Below, piece by piece: positions 1-9,364 of a stretch of DNA of 45,683 nucleotides. Position 1 is the first letter of the stretch. The number at the start of each line of letters is the position of its first letter. The stretch comes from an uncultured Eubacteriales bacterium. Lineage in GTDB: Bacteria > Bacillota > Clostridia > Oscillospirales > CAG-272. The notes beneath the pieces are model-generated. The model saw only the letters and a list, made by a program, of their open reading frames with translations, did not search any database and had not been told where the DNA came from. A program made the translations under genes and the position numbers. The stretch lies in NCBI GenBank assembly GCA_900546315.1, contig URCP01000016.1, forward strand, positions 1 through 45,683, read 5' to 3'.

Positions 1-1
1 G

Positions 2-46
2 CTCTACGCTTCCGCCGACGCGAAGAAGGAGGTCGACTTCAGATGA
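2..46 (+). CDS. C-terminal end of an upstream gene (partial)
   Basis: An open frame enters from the left edge and ends at TGA 44-46. Its last residues read roughly ASADAKKEVDFR. The stop overlaps the ATG of the next gene in an ATGA arrangement, and the ribosome site of the next gene (AAGGAGG, about 26-32) lies inside it. This suggests translational coupling in one operon. Only 14 codons are visible, so no function can be assigned. Confidence 0.5.
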   Translation, partial: LYASADAKKEVDFR

Positions 47-888
47 AGAAGCTCGGATTCGTTGATTTCTGTATCGACGAATGGCACGCGGAGAATTACC
101 CAGCGTTCATAGAGGCGGCTAACAAGAAGTTCGGCACCGACTATGAGCTCGGATACGTGTGGGCGGAAGATGACGCCCCCGCGGGAAAGCTCACGACCGA
201 CGAGTGGTGCGCGAAGCACGGCGCTGTCCACTGCGCGAGCGTGAAGGAGCTCTGTGAGAAGGCTGATCATGTATTGATACTCTCACCGTCAAACCCGGAG
301 CGTCATCCCGGTCTTGCTGAGAAGGTGTTTGAGTGCGGCGTCAGCCCGTATATCGACAAGACTTTCGCGCCCGACCTTGAGACGGCGGAGAAGATATTCG
401 CGCTAGCCAAGAATCACGGTGTGAAATTCTTCTCGAGTTCGGCGCTCAGGTACGCGGATGAACTGTCGGCTTATAACGGCGACGCTAGGGCGGTGTCTAT
501 AACCGGCGGCGGCTCGAATATCGAGGAATACATCATCCATCAGATAGAGATGGCGGTGAAGTGCCTCGGAAAGGGCGCGGGCTCGCTCATATTCGAGACG
601 ATCGGAAACGGCGACCATATCACGGTTTCCTACCCGGACGGCAGGAGCGCGGAGTTTCTGTTTTCCCCGGCGCTCGGCTTCACGGCGAAGGTCACCGGTG
701 CGGACGGGAAGACCGCGGCGCACAATATCAACTCGGAGTATTTTGTGAACCTTCTCGGCGATATATGCAATTTCTTCGACACCGGTAAGACGTCGTTCGA
801 CCCGAAGGACACGATTGAGGTCATGCGGATACGCGACGCGGTGATTGAGGGAAAAGGCAGGCCCGGGGAGAGGATCTATCTCAGGTAA
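43..888 (+). CDS. Gfo/Idh/MocA-like oxidoreductase
   Basis: A 281-residue protein that resembles the NAD(P)-dependent Gfo/Idh/MocA sugar dehydrogenase family. The segment around residues 75-140 has the usual order: a strand ending in SPSNPERH, then a DKTFAPDLETAEK motif in the place of the family EKP(L/M)A motif, then FFSSSALRYADEL. Its C-terminal half looks like the family beta-sheet domain. The N-terminus (GFVDFCIDEWH) lacks a clear GxGxxG nucleotide loop, and the protein is shorter than the usual 330-400 residues. It may therefore bind its cofactor differently or be a catalytically altered relative. The start is set by AAGGAGG 11 bases upstream. Substrate unknown, probably a sugar, polyol or inositol derivative. 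It is likely cotranscribed with the gene ending at 46. Confidence 0.7.
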   Translation: MKKLGFVDFCIDEWHAENYPAFIEAANKKFGTDYELGYVWAEDDAPAGKLTTDEWCAKHGAVHCASVKELCEKADHVLILSPSNPERHPGLAEKVFECGVSPYIDKTFAPDLETAEKIFALAKNHGVKFFSSSALRYADELSAYNGDARAVSITGGGSNIEEYIIHQIEMAVKCLGKGAGSLIFETIGNGDHITVSYPDGRSAEFLFSPALGFTAKVTGADGKTAAHNINSEYFVNLLGDICNFFDTGKTSFDPKDTIEVMRIRDAVIEGKGRPGERIYLR

Positions 889-900
889 ATATCAGTATAA

Positions 901-934
901 CGGCTGTCACGCTCCGGCGGGCAGCCGCTTCTTT
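901..934 (+). terminator. Possible weak intrinsic terminator
   Basis: CGGCTG at 901-906 pairs with CAGCCG at 922-927 around a 15-base loop, followed by a short T-rich tail (TTCTTT). It lies between the oxidoreductase gene and the next lipoprotein gene. The stem is short and the tail imperfect, so the call is tentative. Confidence 0.35.
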
Positions 935-1043
935 CATGTCTGTTTTCAGAAAATGAATTTTTTTATGATTTCCGGAACATTGAACGAAAAGTCGACGTCT
1001 AAACGGTCAGAAACAAAAATTTCCGGAATGAGAGGGCAGCAGC

Positions 1044-3512
1044 ATGAAAAAGAACTCTGTTTTACGAAGGATAATCCCGTTTGTCCTGATGATCGCGATG
1101 ATGTTCACGTTCGCGTGCGACAAGGACAGCGGCAGCACAGAAAATGACACCGGGAACGTACAGGCGGCGAAAACGTCGGGAACGGTTCCTCGCGCGGACG
1201 CTATGGCTATCATTGACAGCGTGGGGGCGGGGAAGATGATGTATAAGTTCTCGTATCTGGAGCCTGAAACTGACGAGAACGATGAACATTTTCGTATTTC
1301 AGCTGATATTGCGAACGAAACATTTGATAGGAGACTCATGATTCAGGGAAGGTTTAGCAAATACTATGTTTATAACCCTGAAAGTATGGATTACGATACG
1401 GTTTCTGGAAACCTGAGCGATGATGACAATTACAAATATTTCGGTGGCGGGAGGCTTACCGCATTACCGAACGGTGATTACATCAACTGGGGCACTTATA
1501 TAAGCAATGAAGACTATGAGGATTTTGAAAAAAATATAGAAGAGTACGATTACATTATTCCAACAACGCAATGCCTGTTTCGTATTAACAGCTCCGGTGA
1601 TGTGATAGGCAGATATGATCAACCGAAGGAACTTCCTGAATACGCAAACAAAAATCACAGATATGTTGCCGATAAAGACGGATACATCTATGTAGCCGAT
1701 TACGATAATGTTTACGTTTTATCTCCGGAGTTTGAGTATCTTTTCACACTCGAAATACCGAGCTGGCACGATGAACTTTCTCTGATGCGCGACAACGATG
1801 GAAATGTGTATTATGTCTATGGAGAGGACAATAGTGACCTTTCTGAAAACAATGGAATGTTCAACTATGTCCTCCAGACGATAGATATCGACAACCAGAA
1901 CTGGACGAACCCGGACGAGTGCAAGAAAGTGCCGGCGCTCGCGACCTTCATTCACGGTGAGGGCGCGAAAAAGCTGATGTTTGGCGGAGGTCTCGACTAT
2001 TACTATGTTGACAAATACGGCATTATCGGCAGAAACGAGGGAGACACAACCACTGATTTGCTGTTCAGTTGGCTTGACGTCGGACTGAGCTATGACGAGG
2101 TTGCGGCGATGTCCATATATTCTCCGGAGCTTATCTTCGTTGCGCTGCACAATCCGGGTGGAGAAGGCTACAAGTATGGCAAGATCGAGCTCGTGACAAC
2201 TGAATCGGTATATGGCAAGGGCGGCAAGCCGACACCGCTGAAAATCGCTGTCGACAAGGCAAATAACCCCTCAGCGGCAGTAATACTCGATTACGCGGCG
2301 TCCTTCATTCGCAGTGACTACGGTTGTCCGGTCGAAATAGTTGATTATACCGACGAGGGAACACGAACAGCGAATCAGGTACTTCTCAGAGACATTTCTT
2401 CCGGAAACGGACCGGACATGGTAGTCTTCGGCGGCGGTCTGAGCTATGAGGTTCTGAATAAATCCGGAGCGTTTGTTGACCTCTATAAGCTCGGAGGAAA
2501 AGATACAGATGACCTGCTCCCGTGTGTCAGAAAACCATTCGAGAACGACACGGGTGAGCTTAACCGTCTGATATTCTCATTCGCAATCGCGAATGTTGCA
2601 GGTTCGAAGGGAAACGTTAAATCTCCGATGACGGTCGATGACCTGATAAAGCTGAACTCAAGCCTTGGGAACGGACAGTATCTGACATATGTGACCGATC
2701 TGACAGACACTTCAAAACAGGCAGATATGCTGTTTGCGAAGCTTATTCCGAATACGCTCAATCAGTATGTTGATTACGATAACAACACAATAGATACTGT
2801 TGGTCTCGGTGAACTTATGAAGCTCTGCAAGGACGCGAAAGTCTATGGCGTCGAGTGGATATTCGTCGACCCGAATCTGTTCCGTGATGGAACAATAGCT
2901 CTCGATATCAGCGAGGTCTACGACCCGGCACAGCTCCTGATTAATCGTTACCTTAACTTCTCAAAGGAAGACCTCGAATATATCGGATATCCGGGAATCG
3001 GCACAGCGTCAGTGAGACCGTACAATAGCCTTGCTATACTTAGCTCGAGCAAAAATCAGAAAATGGCATGGAAGCTTCTCAGTCATATGCTCGATTGTCA
3101 GGCGGAGAGATATTCGACGTGTGAGGAACAGGACCTCGTAAAGGGCAGCAACGCCTTCCCGGCTACATACAGCGGAATAAACGCGCTGTTTGACCGACTT
3201 TCGATGATGCAGTTCCTGTTTGACGGAGGGTACTCGAAGTCGTCGAACGGAAAGGAATACTACGGAATAAACATAAACGCTTTTGAACTCAGCGAAGAGG
3301 AACCGATGAAGACGGACTGCATAGCTTATAGCGACGATGACAAGGCAGCACTTCTTGATATTCTCGAGAATGCGAAGGTTTGTTATACTACCGACGCTGA
3401 GAGTATTTCGATAATTGAGGAAGAGGCAAGTTATTATTTTTCCGGGACGAAAAATCTTGACGAGGTCCTGAAGCTAATAAAGAACCGTGTCGAGACAAGG
3501 CTCGCGGAATAA
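1044..3512 (+). CDS. Large solute-binding lipoprotein with N-terminal propeller-like region
   Basis: An 822-residue predicted lipoprotein. The signal peptide ends in a FTFAC lipobox (Cys about residue 25), followed by a polar linker. Residues of about 90-390 contain repeated strand-rich segments with Asp/Gly/Tyr turns (for example DKDGYIYVADYDN) that look like NHL or beta-propeller blades. Residues of about 395-815 resemble a family 1 extracellular solute-binding domain (NGPDMVVFGG, and a late segment with AILSSSKNQKMAWKLLSHML). Normal solute-binding proteins are 420-550 residues, so the propeller-like portion is an addition. The ribosome site is a modest GAGAGG. No permease or ATPase gene lies nearby. 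The first half is visibly more AT-rich than neighbouring genes. Ligand unknown; the family usually binds oligosaccharides. Confidence 0.75.
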   Translation: MKKNSVLRRIIPFVLMIAMMFTFACDKDSGSTENDTGNVQAAKTSGTVPRADAMAIIDSVGAGKMMYKFSYLEPETDENDEHFRISADIANETFDRRLMIQGRFSKYYVYNPESMDYDTVSGNLSDDDNYKYFGGGRLTALPNGDYINWGTYISNEDYEDFEKNIEEYDYIIPTTQCLFRINSSGDVIGRYDQPKELPEYANKNHRYVADKDGYIYVADYDNVYVLSPEFEYLFTLEIPSWHDELSLMRDNDGNVYYVYGEDNSDLSENNGMFNYVLQTIDIDNQNWTNPDECKKVPALATFIHGEGAKKLMFGGGLDYYYVDKYGIIGRNEGDTTTDLLFSWLDVGLSYDEVAAMSIYSPELIFVALHNPGGEGYKYGKIELVTTESVYGKGGKPTPLKIAVDKANNPSAAVILDYAASFIRSDYGCPVEIVDYTDEGTRTANQVLLRDISSGNGPDMVVFGGGLSYEVLNKSGAFVDLYKLGGKDTDDLLPCVRKPFENDTGELNRLIFSFAIANVAGSKGNVKSPMTVDDLIKLNSSLGNGQYLTYVTDLTDTSKQADMLFAKLIPNTLNQYVDYDNNTIDTVGLGELMKLCKDAKVYGVEWIFVDPNLFRDGTIALDISEVYDPAQLLINRYLNFSKEDLEYIGYPGIGTASVRPYNSLAILSSSKNQKMAWKLLSHMLDCQAERYSTCEEQDLVKGSNAFPATYSGINALFDRLSMMQFLFDGGYSKSSNGKEYYGININAFELSEEEPMKTDCIAYSDDDKAALLDILENAKVCYTTDAESISIIEEEASYYFSGTKNLDEVLKLIKNRVETRLAE

Positions 3513-3550
3513 ACGATATTATATTTCGACAGATAAGGACGGGAGAGATT

Positions 3551-5170
3551 ATGTCAACAAAAAGAACGCTGGCGGTACTGCTCGCGGCAATATCACTGCT
3601 TTTTTCATCGTGTGCCGGAGAATCTCCGGACGTGACGGCGGACGAGAGCACATCAGACGAAAGAATATCGGAAGAAATTACCACGGATGAAATCACCACG
3701 GATGACAGCGAAACAACAAAAACCGAAACAACAGAACCCGTGCCAGACACAACCACCGCCGCGCCGACAGATGACAATATCCGAAGCGCCATCGAAAAGA
3801 ACCTCGACGTGATAGCGCCGACGGGCAGTGAGATCGTATCGGAAGCCGACGCCATAGCCGCGCACCCGGAGGAGTTTGACCGGATAGTCGCGCTCGGGGC
3901 GGACGCCCTGCCGTATCTTTCCGAAATCGGGAACAGATATGAGTCTGTCGGCTCGGACACGTCAGGAAATCTGCGCTGTTTCGTCGCGAAGGCGGCGGAG
4001 TACGCGATCGACCCGGAAAAATACGATATCACGGTCGTGTCTCCGAACGGAAAATACGCTGTTAAGGCGACGGTGAAGTCGTTTTTCGAACTTGCCGACC
4101 CGTTTTCGTGAAAAGAATATTACCTGCGTCTTGTCGATAATGAAACCGGAGAGACTGTCGCTGACGCAGGGGAGAATATGGGATTTAATTTTGTGTTGGA
4201 AGACATATCTGAATTTACCCATTGGTCGGACGACTGCCGGAGCGTCGTGATAGAGCAGAGGTACAGGCACTATTATTCGTCGTGTTACCTTTTTACTGTC
4301 GGGAAGACCGGTGTAGTGAAGCTTCCGACAAGCAGTGCAACGGAACAGCTTTCAGGGGTTAAACTCGTCTGGAATGTTGACGGCTCTGATCTCGACTTCA
4401 CACATTTTCAGTTTGATGAGTGGTCCGATGACAGCATGGTCAGGGTCAGAATCTATGTCAGCGATAACGCCGGCTGGTATGAAGACGCTGGCTGGTACAC
4501 ATATGACATTCAGAAAGAGAGCATAAAGAAGCTGTACTGTGAGGTGAACGGCGTTTCGGAGGGCGAGACGGTTTTAGTCTGCCCGGACGCGGACACAAAG
4601 ATCACGGCGCTTTATCCGGTTATCAGCGGTGAGAGTGCCGGGGCGATAAACACGCAGATACGCGAGTATGTCCGCGGGCTTTACGCGGAACGGATTGACA
4701 GCGATTCCACCGCCGCGCAGGATTCGTTGACTGCGGAGGTCAGATATGAAACGACGCGGATGGATGAGGATATCCTGAGCGTGCGCTTCACCGGACAGAA
4801 TTCCGGCGGCGGGACGGCGCAGAGCGTGAGCGAGACCGGGCTGACTTTCGACATGAAGACCGGAGAACTTCTTCCGCTCTCGGAGCTGTACACGGCGGAG
4901 GATGTCAGCGCTATGATCGATGCGTATTTCGACGCGTTTGATGAGTCGGAATATCCGACGCTGTCCGGACTTCACACACCGGATGAGCTCCGCGCGGATT
5001 TTCACCGGCAATTCGGGGGCTCTGAGCCCGAGTATCACTCGTACTATCTGAGGGACGGTAAATTGTGTCTCATCGCGGGTCAGTACGAGGATTATATGTC
5101 CGATACGGATTCATGGGCGCACGGACGCAGACCGTTTGTCATGGAGACAGATACAGGCAAATCGAAATAA
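3551..5170 (+). pseudogene. Lipoprotein with DUF3298/RsiV-like C-terminal domain, interrupted by in-frame TGA
   Basis: The gene starts with a lipoprotein signal (lipobox FSSC) and a Thr/Glu/Asp-rich linker, and runs to TGA at 4109-4111. Translation in the very same frame continues without other stops to TAA at 5168-5170. The residues straight after the stop (KEYYLRLVDNETGETVADAG) continue the preceding VSPNGKYAVKATVKSFFELADPFS segment naturally. TGG to TGA, replacing a Trp, is the simplest explanation. The downstream part includes a DUF3298-like region from about 4630 (INTQIREYVRGLYAE, then a FDMKTGELLPLSELY motif), a domain known from PdaC and RsiV-type proteins. TGA is the normal stop of many genes here, so recoding is unlikely. 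The C-terminal piece alone has no good ribosome site at 4178. Function unknown; probably a cell-surface lipoprotein when intact. Confidence 0.75.
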
Positions 5171-5178
5171 AAAATGAT

Positions 5179-5220
5179 AAAGTCAGGACATTTTTTTGTG
5201 AATGCCTTGACTTTTCTTTT
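5179..5220 (+). terminator. Possible terminator overlapping the next promoter
   Basis: AAAGTCA at 5179-5185 pairs with TGACTTT at 5208-5214, followed by TTCTTTTG. The 3-prime arm contains the -35 hexamer of the next promoter (TTGACT, 5207-5212), so the end of one unit and the beginning of the next share sequence. The stem is AT-rich and modest. Confidence 0.4.
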
Positions 5221-5235
5221 GTAGTATGATATAAT
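5207..5235 (+). promoter_or_regulatory. Sigma-A promoter for the 5272 lipoprotein gene
   Basis: TTGACT at 5207-5212, a 17-bp spacer and TATAAT at 5230-5235. The predicted start of transcription is near 5242, about 30 bases before the lipoprotein gene. Confidence 0.8.
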
Positions 5236-5271
5236 ACAATTGTAGATCAGAAACCGGAAGGAGCGATGGCA

Positions 5272-6609
5272 TTGAAGCACAGAATTATCACGGCGGCGCT
5301 TGTCCTCATGGCGGCGCTCGCGTCGTGCGGCAGGACACCGACCGAGGATGAAATTGACCTGATAAACAGGTACCGCGGGAGCGTGGGCGAAAACTCTGAC
5401 GATGAATACGACGATATCGGCGCGTCATGGCTCTCACCGGAAGAGAAGTATGAGCGTCCGGATTCTGACGATTCGAGGATTGTCAACGTTTTCGGCGGTT
5501 ATGTCCTGAGCGGCGACCGGATATATTATCCAGCGAAGTTCTACTATCCGGACAGCGACGCGTACGAGCCGGGCTATGCGTATATCAGCGGGTCGACCGG
5601 CGAGTGTTCGGCGTTGTGTCCGGACCCGCTCTGCACGCACCTCGATGGAAGCGGATGCGAGTATATGAACATTGAGCAGATTATCAGCGATCCCGGCTCG
5701 GACAGAATACTGTACGGAATAAAAACAATCGCCGACGGAGCATCAATCATGACCTCGCTCTGCCGTATCGATGTGAAGAACGACGTTGTGAGAGAGCTTC
5801 TGCGTGACGACGCCTCAATAATGCGGCTGAGATTCATGTCGGGGGATAAAATCTATTACAGCACCGTGAAGACAGAGCGCGTGAAGAGCTCAGACGGGAA
5901 GATCATCAAGAGAGTCACCGAGAGATTGTGCTCCTTTGACCTGAACACCGGAAAGGCGGGCGTTCTCGACAACGTGTACGGAGATTACAGCCGCGGAGAA
6001 TTTGTTTTCGCTGACGGCGGGAGATTCTGGTTCCTTGACTCCGCGAATGGCAGACTGTTTAAGACTGACCTTGATTTTGAAAACGAAAAGACAATGTTCG
6101 AATACGAAAGTGAGTATCAGATCTCTGATTTCTTCTATGACACAGATGAATCCGCTGCGTATATACTAGTCCGCGCCGGATATATGACCGGACACGCCGG
6201 GGAAGAACTGATTGACGGATACATATGCCGTATCGATAGTGAGGGAAACTGCGAAAGACTTGGTATGCCGTCCGACCGGATACTCAGCTTCTATCTGACC
6301 GGGAAATACATATATTATACGGCTTACGACCCGAAGGAGTACGGGGAGTCTCCGCGCGGCGGGAAATGCACCTCGTATGACAACGCGAAAATATACCGGA
6401 CTGACCGGGAAGAAATGTCTGAAGAATCGCTCGTTTTCGACGGGCAAGACGAGCTGTTTTTCGCGGATTATCTTCCGGTGGGCGATAATCTGTATCTCGA
6501 TTACTGCCGTTTCATGGACGAAGGCGGGAATAACTGGTTCCGTGTGACCGGTGTGACGGCGCGCGTGAACATAATGAATAACACGATAAAGTGGATGAAG
6601 CTTGACTGA
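5272..6609 (+). CDS. Propeller-like lipoprotein with CxxPLCxH cysteine cluster
   Basis: A predicted lipoprotein of about 445 residues. The signal peptide ends in an ALASC lipobox. After an acidic linker, the body is made of repeated strand-turn units (GDRIYYPAKFYYPD, GKYIYYTAYDPKEY) like DUF5050 or six-bladed propeller proteins common in Clostridia. A compact cluster, CPDPLCTHLDGSGCEY (three Cys and one His), lies near residue 125; similar clusters recur in this family. The first ATG (5266) is only 2 bases from the AAGGAG site, whereas the in-frame TTG at 5272 is 8 bases away and gives a typical MKHR signal start, so TTG is preferred. It heads a two-gene unit with the membrane protein 14 bases downstream. 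Function unknown. Confidence 0.65.
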   Translation: MKHRIITAALVLMAALASCGRTPTEDEIDLINRYRGSVGENSDDEYDDIGASWLSPEEKYERPDSDDSRIVNVFGGYVLSGDRIYYPAKFYYPDSDAYEPGYAYISGSTGECSALCPDPLCTHLDGSGCEYMNIEQIISDPGSDRILYGIKTIADGASIMTSLCRIDVKNDVVRELLRDDASIMRLRFMSGDKIYYSTVKTERVKSSDGKIIKRVTERLCSFDLNTGKAGVLDNVYGDYSRGEFVFADGGRFWFLDSANGRLFKTDLDFENEKTMFEYESEYQISDFFYDTDESAAYILVRAGYMTGHAGEELIDGYICRIDSEGNCERLGMPSDRILSFYLTGKYIYYTAYDPKEYGESPRGGKCTSYDNAKIYRTDREEMSEESLVFDGQDELFFADYLPVGDNLYLDYCRFMDEGGNNWFRVTGVTARVNIMNNTIKWMKLD

Positions 6610-6623
6610 AAGGCGGTAAAAAC

Positions 6624-8681
6624 ATGACATCCGGAGAATACAGGAAACTGCTGACGCCGTTCAATATCGCTCTTCTGGTCGTACTTATGCTTCTGAGCTT
6701 TTTCTTCGCCGTCCGGAGCTTTCACGCCGCGGAATCTGGCGGAGAAATCGGTATCACGACAGACGAATATCACCGCGCCGTAATGTCTCTCCTGAATGAC
6801 TCGGTGAAGCGGCTCGACGATGTCTCTCCGGAGAACACGTATCTGTACAGTTACTATCTGAATGTCCTTGACCATTATGACCGGCTGACAGATCTCGAAC
6901 TGCCGGATTCGCCGGTTGTCGGGTGGAACGAGTTCTTTTCGCTTGAGACGCCGGTTCTGTTCATAACGACGGCCTCGCTCGCGCTGTTCTGCCAGTGTTT
7001 CACTGTTGACACGCGCTCGCGGATGGATATGCTTATCGGAATATCGAAGAACGGCGGGAGGAGAACTGTCAGCGCGAAGCTCAGGGCTATAGCGTCGCTC
7101 TCGACGGGAATTACGGTCGTGTTTTCTCTGTCTCCGCTTGCCGCCGCGGGTTTGGTCAGCGGTCTCTCCGACCCGGCGGCACCCGTTCAGGCGCTCGGCG
7201 CGCTCACATATTGCAGGTATCGGATGACTATATGGCAGTATCTCGTGGTGTTCATTCTTCTGCGGATACTCATATTTCTGTGCCTGTCGCTGTTGATTGC
7301 CGTCGCCGGGCAGTATACGGGAAGCGAGCTCACCTGCGTTGTTCTGACTGTTCTGATCTCCGGTTCCGGCGTGCATATGAGCGGGATCATGCAGTCGTCG
7401 GAGCTGTATTTTCTGAGGAGATTCAGCCCGAAGGAGCTTTCCGGGATAAACGCGCTGTTCGAGAGGTATCACGGTCTGCGGATTTTCGGCTTCTGCGCGG
7501 ATTATACGGTCACGGTGATTCTGGCGTTTCTGCTCCTGTCCGCCGCGGCTGTCTGCGCCATGTATCTATGTCCGCGGAAAGCCTCAGTCAGGGAGAATAC
7601 GTCACGCGGAGTGAGGGTCAGCGGAGCGCGTCTTCTGCCGCTGACGGTGTCGGAAATCTATAAACAGCTGATTTCAGGTCGTGGGATATATGTCCTCGCC
7701 GCCGCGCTCGCGGTCAGGTGTGTCGTATCGGCCGTGTATTACAGACAGCCGTCAGGCTCGACCGAAGAGGTCTACAGGGAATACATTGGAAGGGTCGCCG
7801 GGGCGCCGACTGAGGAGAACCTTCTTTACATATCTGAAGAGGAGAGCCGCATAAAAAGCGTCCTGTCAGAGCACTCCGCCGTGATGACCGCGTACCGGAA
7901 CGGCAAGCTGTCCGGCGACGAATACGCTGAACACATGAGCCGTTACTCATACGCGGAATATTGCGGGCGCGCCTGCGAAATGCTTGTCGAGCGGAGGGAC
8001 TATATTTTGTCCATTCCTGACGAGTACAGCGGCGTTGAGTTCATATATGACAGGGGTATACTTCTGTTCATGAAGTCCCCGGCGGACATTCCGGCGCTGA
8101 TGGTTGTCGTTTTCATAGCGAGCCGGATATTCGCGTCCGAGCGGGATTCCGGTTTCTCATACATACTGCGCGCGTCGAAGCGCGGGCGGCGGGAGACATC
8201 CGGCGCGAAGCTCGCGGCTGTGACTGTTATGTCATCGATGGTGTATCTTGTATTCTGTGTGGTCGATCTGATATTCCTGTGTCTGAATTACGGCACATCG
8301 GGATTCGGCGCGGGGATAATGAGCATACCGGAGATGTCTTACACAGGGCTCGATATCAGCGTTCTCGGATACGCGGTCATTGAAAAAATCATACAATTTG
8401 TCGGATATCTCGAGACCGTACTGTTTGTCACCGGAATCTCCGCGCTCTGCTCCGAGAGCGTCGCCGCGCTTATCATATCGTCCGCGGCGCTTGCCGTTCC
8501 CGCAGTTGTTTCGTATTATTTACCCGGTATTACGGGCGCGCTGAGCTTCGTCCGTTTTTCGTCCGTTTCGGATGTTTCCGGCGCGTTCCCGTGTGCTTTG
8601 GTGTGCACGGTTTGTATGTTTGTCACGCTGTCATGCGGTCTGCGGAGATGGAACGGCAAAAAAATTCATTTTACCCCTTGA
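6624..8681 (+). CDS. ABC-2-like multi-spanning membrane protein
   Basis: A 685-residue integral membrane protein with about 12 hydrophobic segments. It looks internally duplicated. Each half begins with a segment resembling an ABC-2 permease start (EYRKLLTPFNIALLVVLMLL and EIYKQLISGRGIYVLAAALA). Each then has an extracytoplasmic loop of about 80-130 residues with Glu/Asp/Tyr-rich helices, and then a group of membrane helices. This layout fits the permease subunit of peptide or drug ABC exporters, but no ATPase is encoded next to it. It is 14 bases after the lipoprotein gene and probably cotranscribed with it, with an AAGGCGG ribosome site. Its TGA stop (8679-8681) lies inside the -35 box of the next promoter. 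Substrate unknown. Confidence 0.6.
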   Translation: MTSGEYRKLLTPFNIALLVVLMLLSFFFAVRSFHAAESGGEIGITTDEYHRAVMSLLNDSVKRLDDVSPENTYLYSYYLNVLDHYDRLTDLELPDSPVVGWNEFFSLETPVLFITTASLALFCQCFTVDTRSRMDMLIGISKNGGRRTVSAKLRAIASLSTGITVVFSLSPLAAAGLVSGLSDPAAPVQALGALTYCRYRMTIWQYLVVFILLRILIFLCLSLLIAVAGQYTGSELTCVVLTVLISGSGVHMSGIMQSSELYFLRRFSPKELSGINALFERYHGLRIFGFCADYTVTVILAFLLLSAAAVCAMYLCPRKASVRENTSRGVRVSGARLLPLTVSEIYKQLISGRGIYVLAAALAVRCVVSAVYYRQPSGSTEEVYREYIGRVAGAPTEENLLYISEEESRIKSVLSEHSAVMTAYRNGKLSGDEYAEHMSRYSYAEYCGRACEMLVERRDYILSIPDEYSGVEFIYDRGILLFMKSPADIPALMVVVFIASRIFASERDSGFSYILRASKRGRRETSGAKLAAVTVMSSMVYLVFCVVDLIFLCLNYGTSGFGAGIMSIPEMSYTGLDISVLGYAVIEKIIQFVGYLETVLFVTGISALCSESVAALIISSAALAVPAVVSYYLPGITGALSFVRFSSVSDVSGAFPCALVCTVCMFVTLSCGLRRWNGKKIHFTP

Positions 8682-8727
8682 CAAACAAGAGAGTATGTGC
8701 TATAATATAACAGTGCTATATAACAGC
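8678..8727 (+). promoter_or_regulatory. Consensus promoter plus direct-repeat operator candidate for the tetR gene
   Basis: TTGACA at 8678-8683, a 17-bp spacer and TATAAT at 8701-8706, a perfect consensus. Overlapping and downstream is a direct repeat: GCTATAATATAACAG (8699-8713) and GCTATATAACAG (8715-8726), sharing TATAACAG with a 13-bp period. TAAC AGC GTTA (8722-8732) is a short palindrome. The repeat sits at the -10 and start site, where a TetR repressor would block its own gene. Confidence 0.75.
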
Positions 8728-8746
8728 GTTACAAGGGGGGCGGCGT

Positions 8747-9364
8747 ATGAGCGGCGAAGAAAATACTACCCTCGGGAGAATACTGTCCGCCGCGAAGACG
8801 GAGTTCCTTGAAAAAGGCTTCAAGTCGGCGTCACTGCGGAATATCGTGAAGGACGCGGGCGTCACGACCGGGGCGTTCTACGGCTACTTCGCGTCGAAGG
8901 AGGAGCTGTTCGACGCGCTCGTCCGCGAGAAATACGAGGTCTTCATGGGGATGTACCGCGGGACGCAGGAGGCGTTCACAAAGCTTCCGCCGGAGGAGCA
9001 GGTGAAGAGCATGGGCAAGCTCTCGGGGGAGTGTCTTGGACGAATGCTCGAATACGCTTACGCTGACCTGGATGTATTCAGACTGCTTCTGTGCTCCGCG
9101 GAGGGGACCCGGTATGAGAACATGGTTCACGACATGGTCGCGGAGGAGGTCAGCGCGACGCACTCGTTCGCGCGGGTGATGGAGGGGCTCGGGTATGAGA
9201 AGTACGAGCTCGACCCGACGCTTGAGCATATTCTCGTGAGCGGGATGTTTTCCGCTTTCTTTGAGATGATTATACACGACGTGCCGTATGAGCGGGCGTC
9301 CGAATACCTGAAGAAGCTCCGCGCGTTCTACACCGCGGGCTGGAAGGAAATTATGGGGTTTTAG
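8747..9364 (+). CDS. TetR/AcrR-family transcriptional regulator
   Basis: A 205-residue regulator. Residues of about 10-60 form the TetR helix-turn-helix: ILSAAKTEFLEKGFKSASLR, then VTTGAFYGYFASKEELFDALV, which closely follows the family pattern. The rest is a helical ligand-binding domain typical of TetR proteins. The ribosome site is AGGGGGG, 6-8 bases before ATG. It lies just upstream of an ABC exporter pair in the same direction, the usual arrangement for a local repressor that responds to an exported compound. It probably controls itself through the repeats at its promoter. Inducer unknown. Confidence 0.9.
   Translation: MSGEENTTLGRILSAAKTEFLEKGFKSASLRNIVKDAGVTTGAFYGYFASKEELFDALVREKYEVFMGMYRGTQEAFTKLPPEEQVKSMGKLSGECLGRMLEYAYADLDVFRLLLCSAEGTRYENMVHDMVAEEVSATHSFARVMEGLGYEKYELDPTLEHILVSGMFSAFFEMIIHDVPYERASEYLKKLRAFYTAGWKEIMGF

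Noticed and set aside
4109..4111. TGA read as Trp, or selenocysteine
   Set aside because: TGA ends many genes here with well-placed following genes, Trp is coded by TGG, and no SECIS-like structure is obvious.
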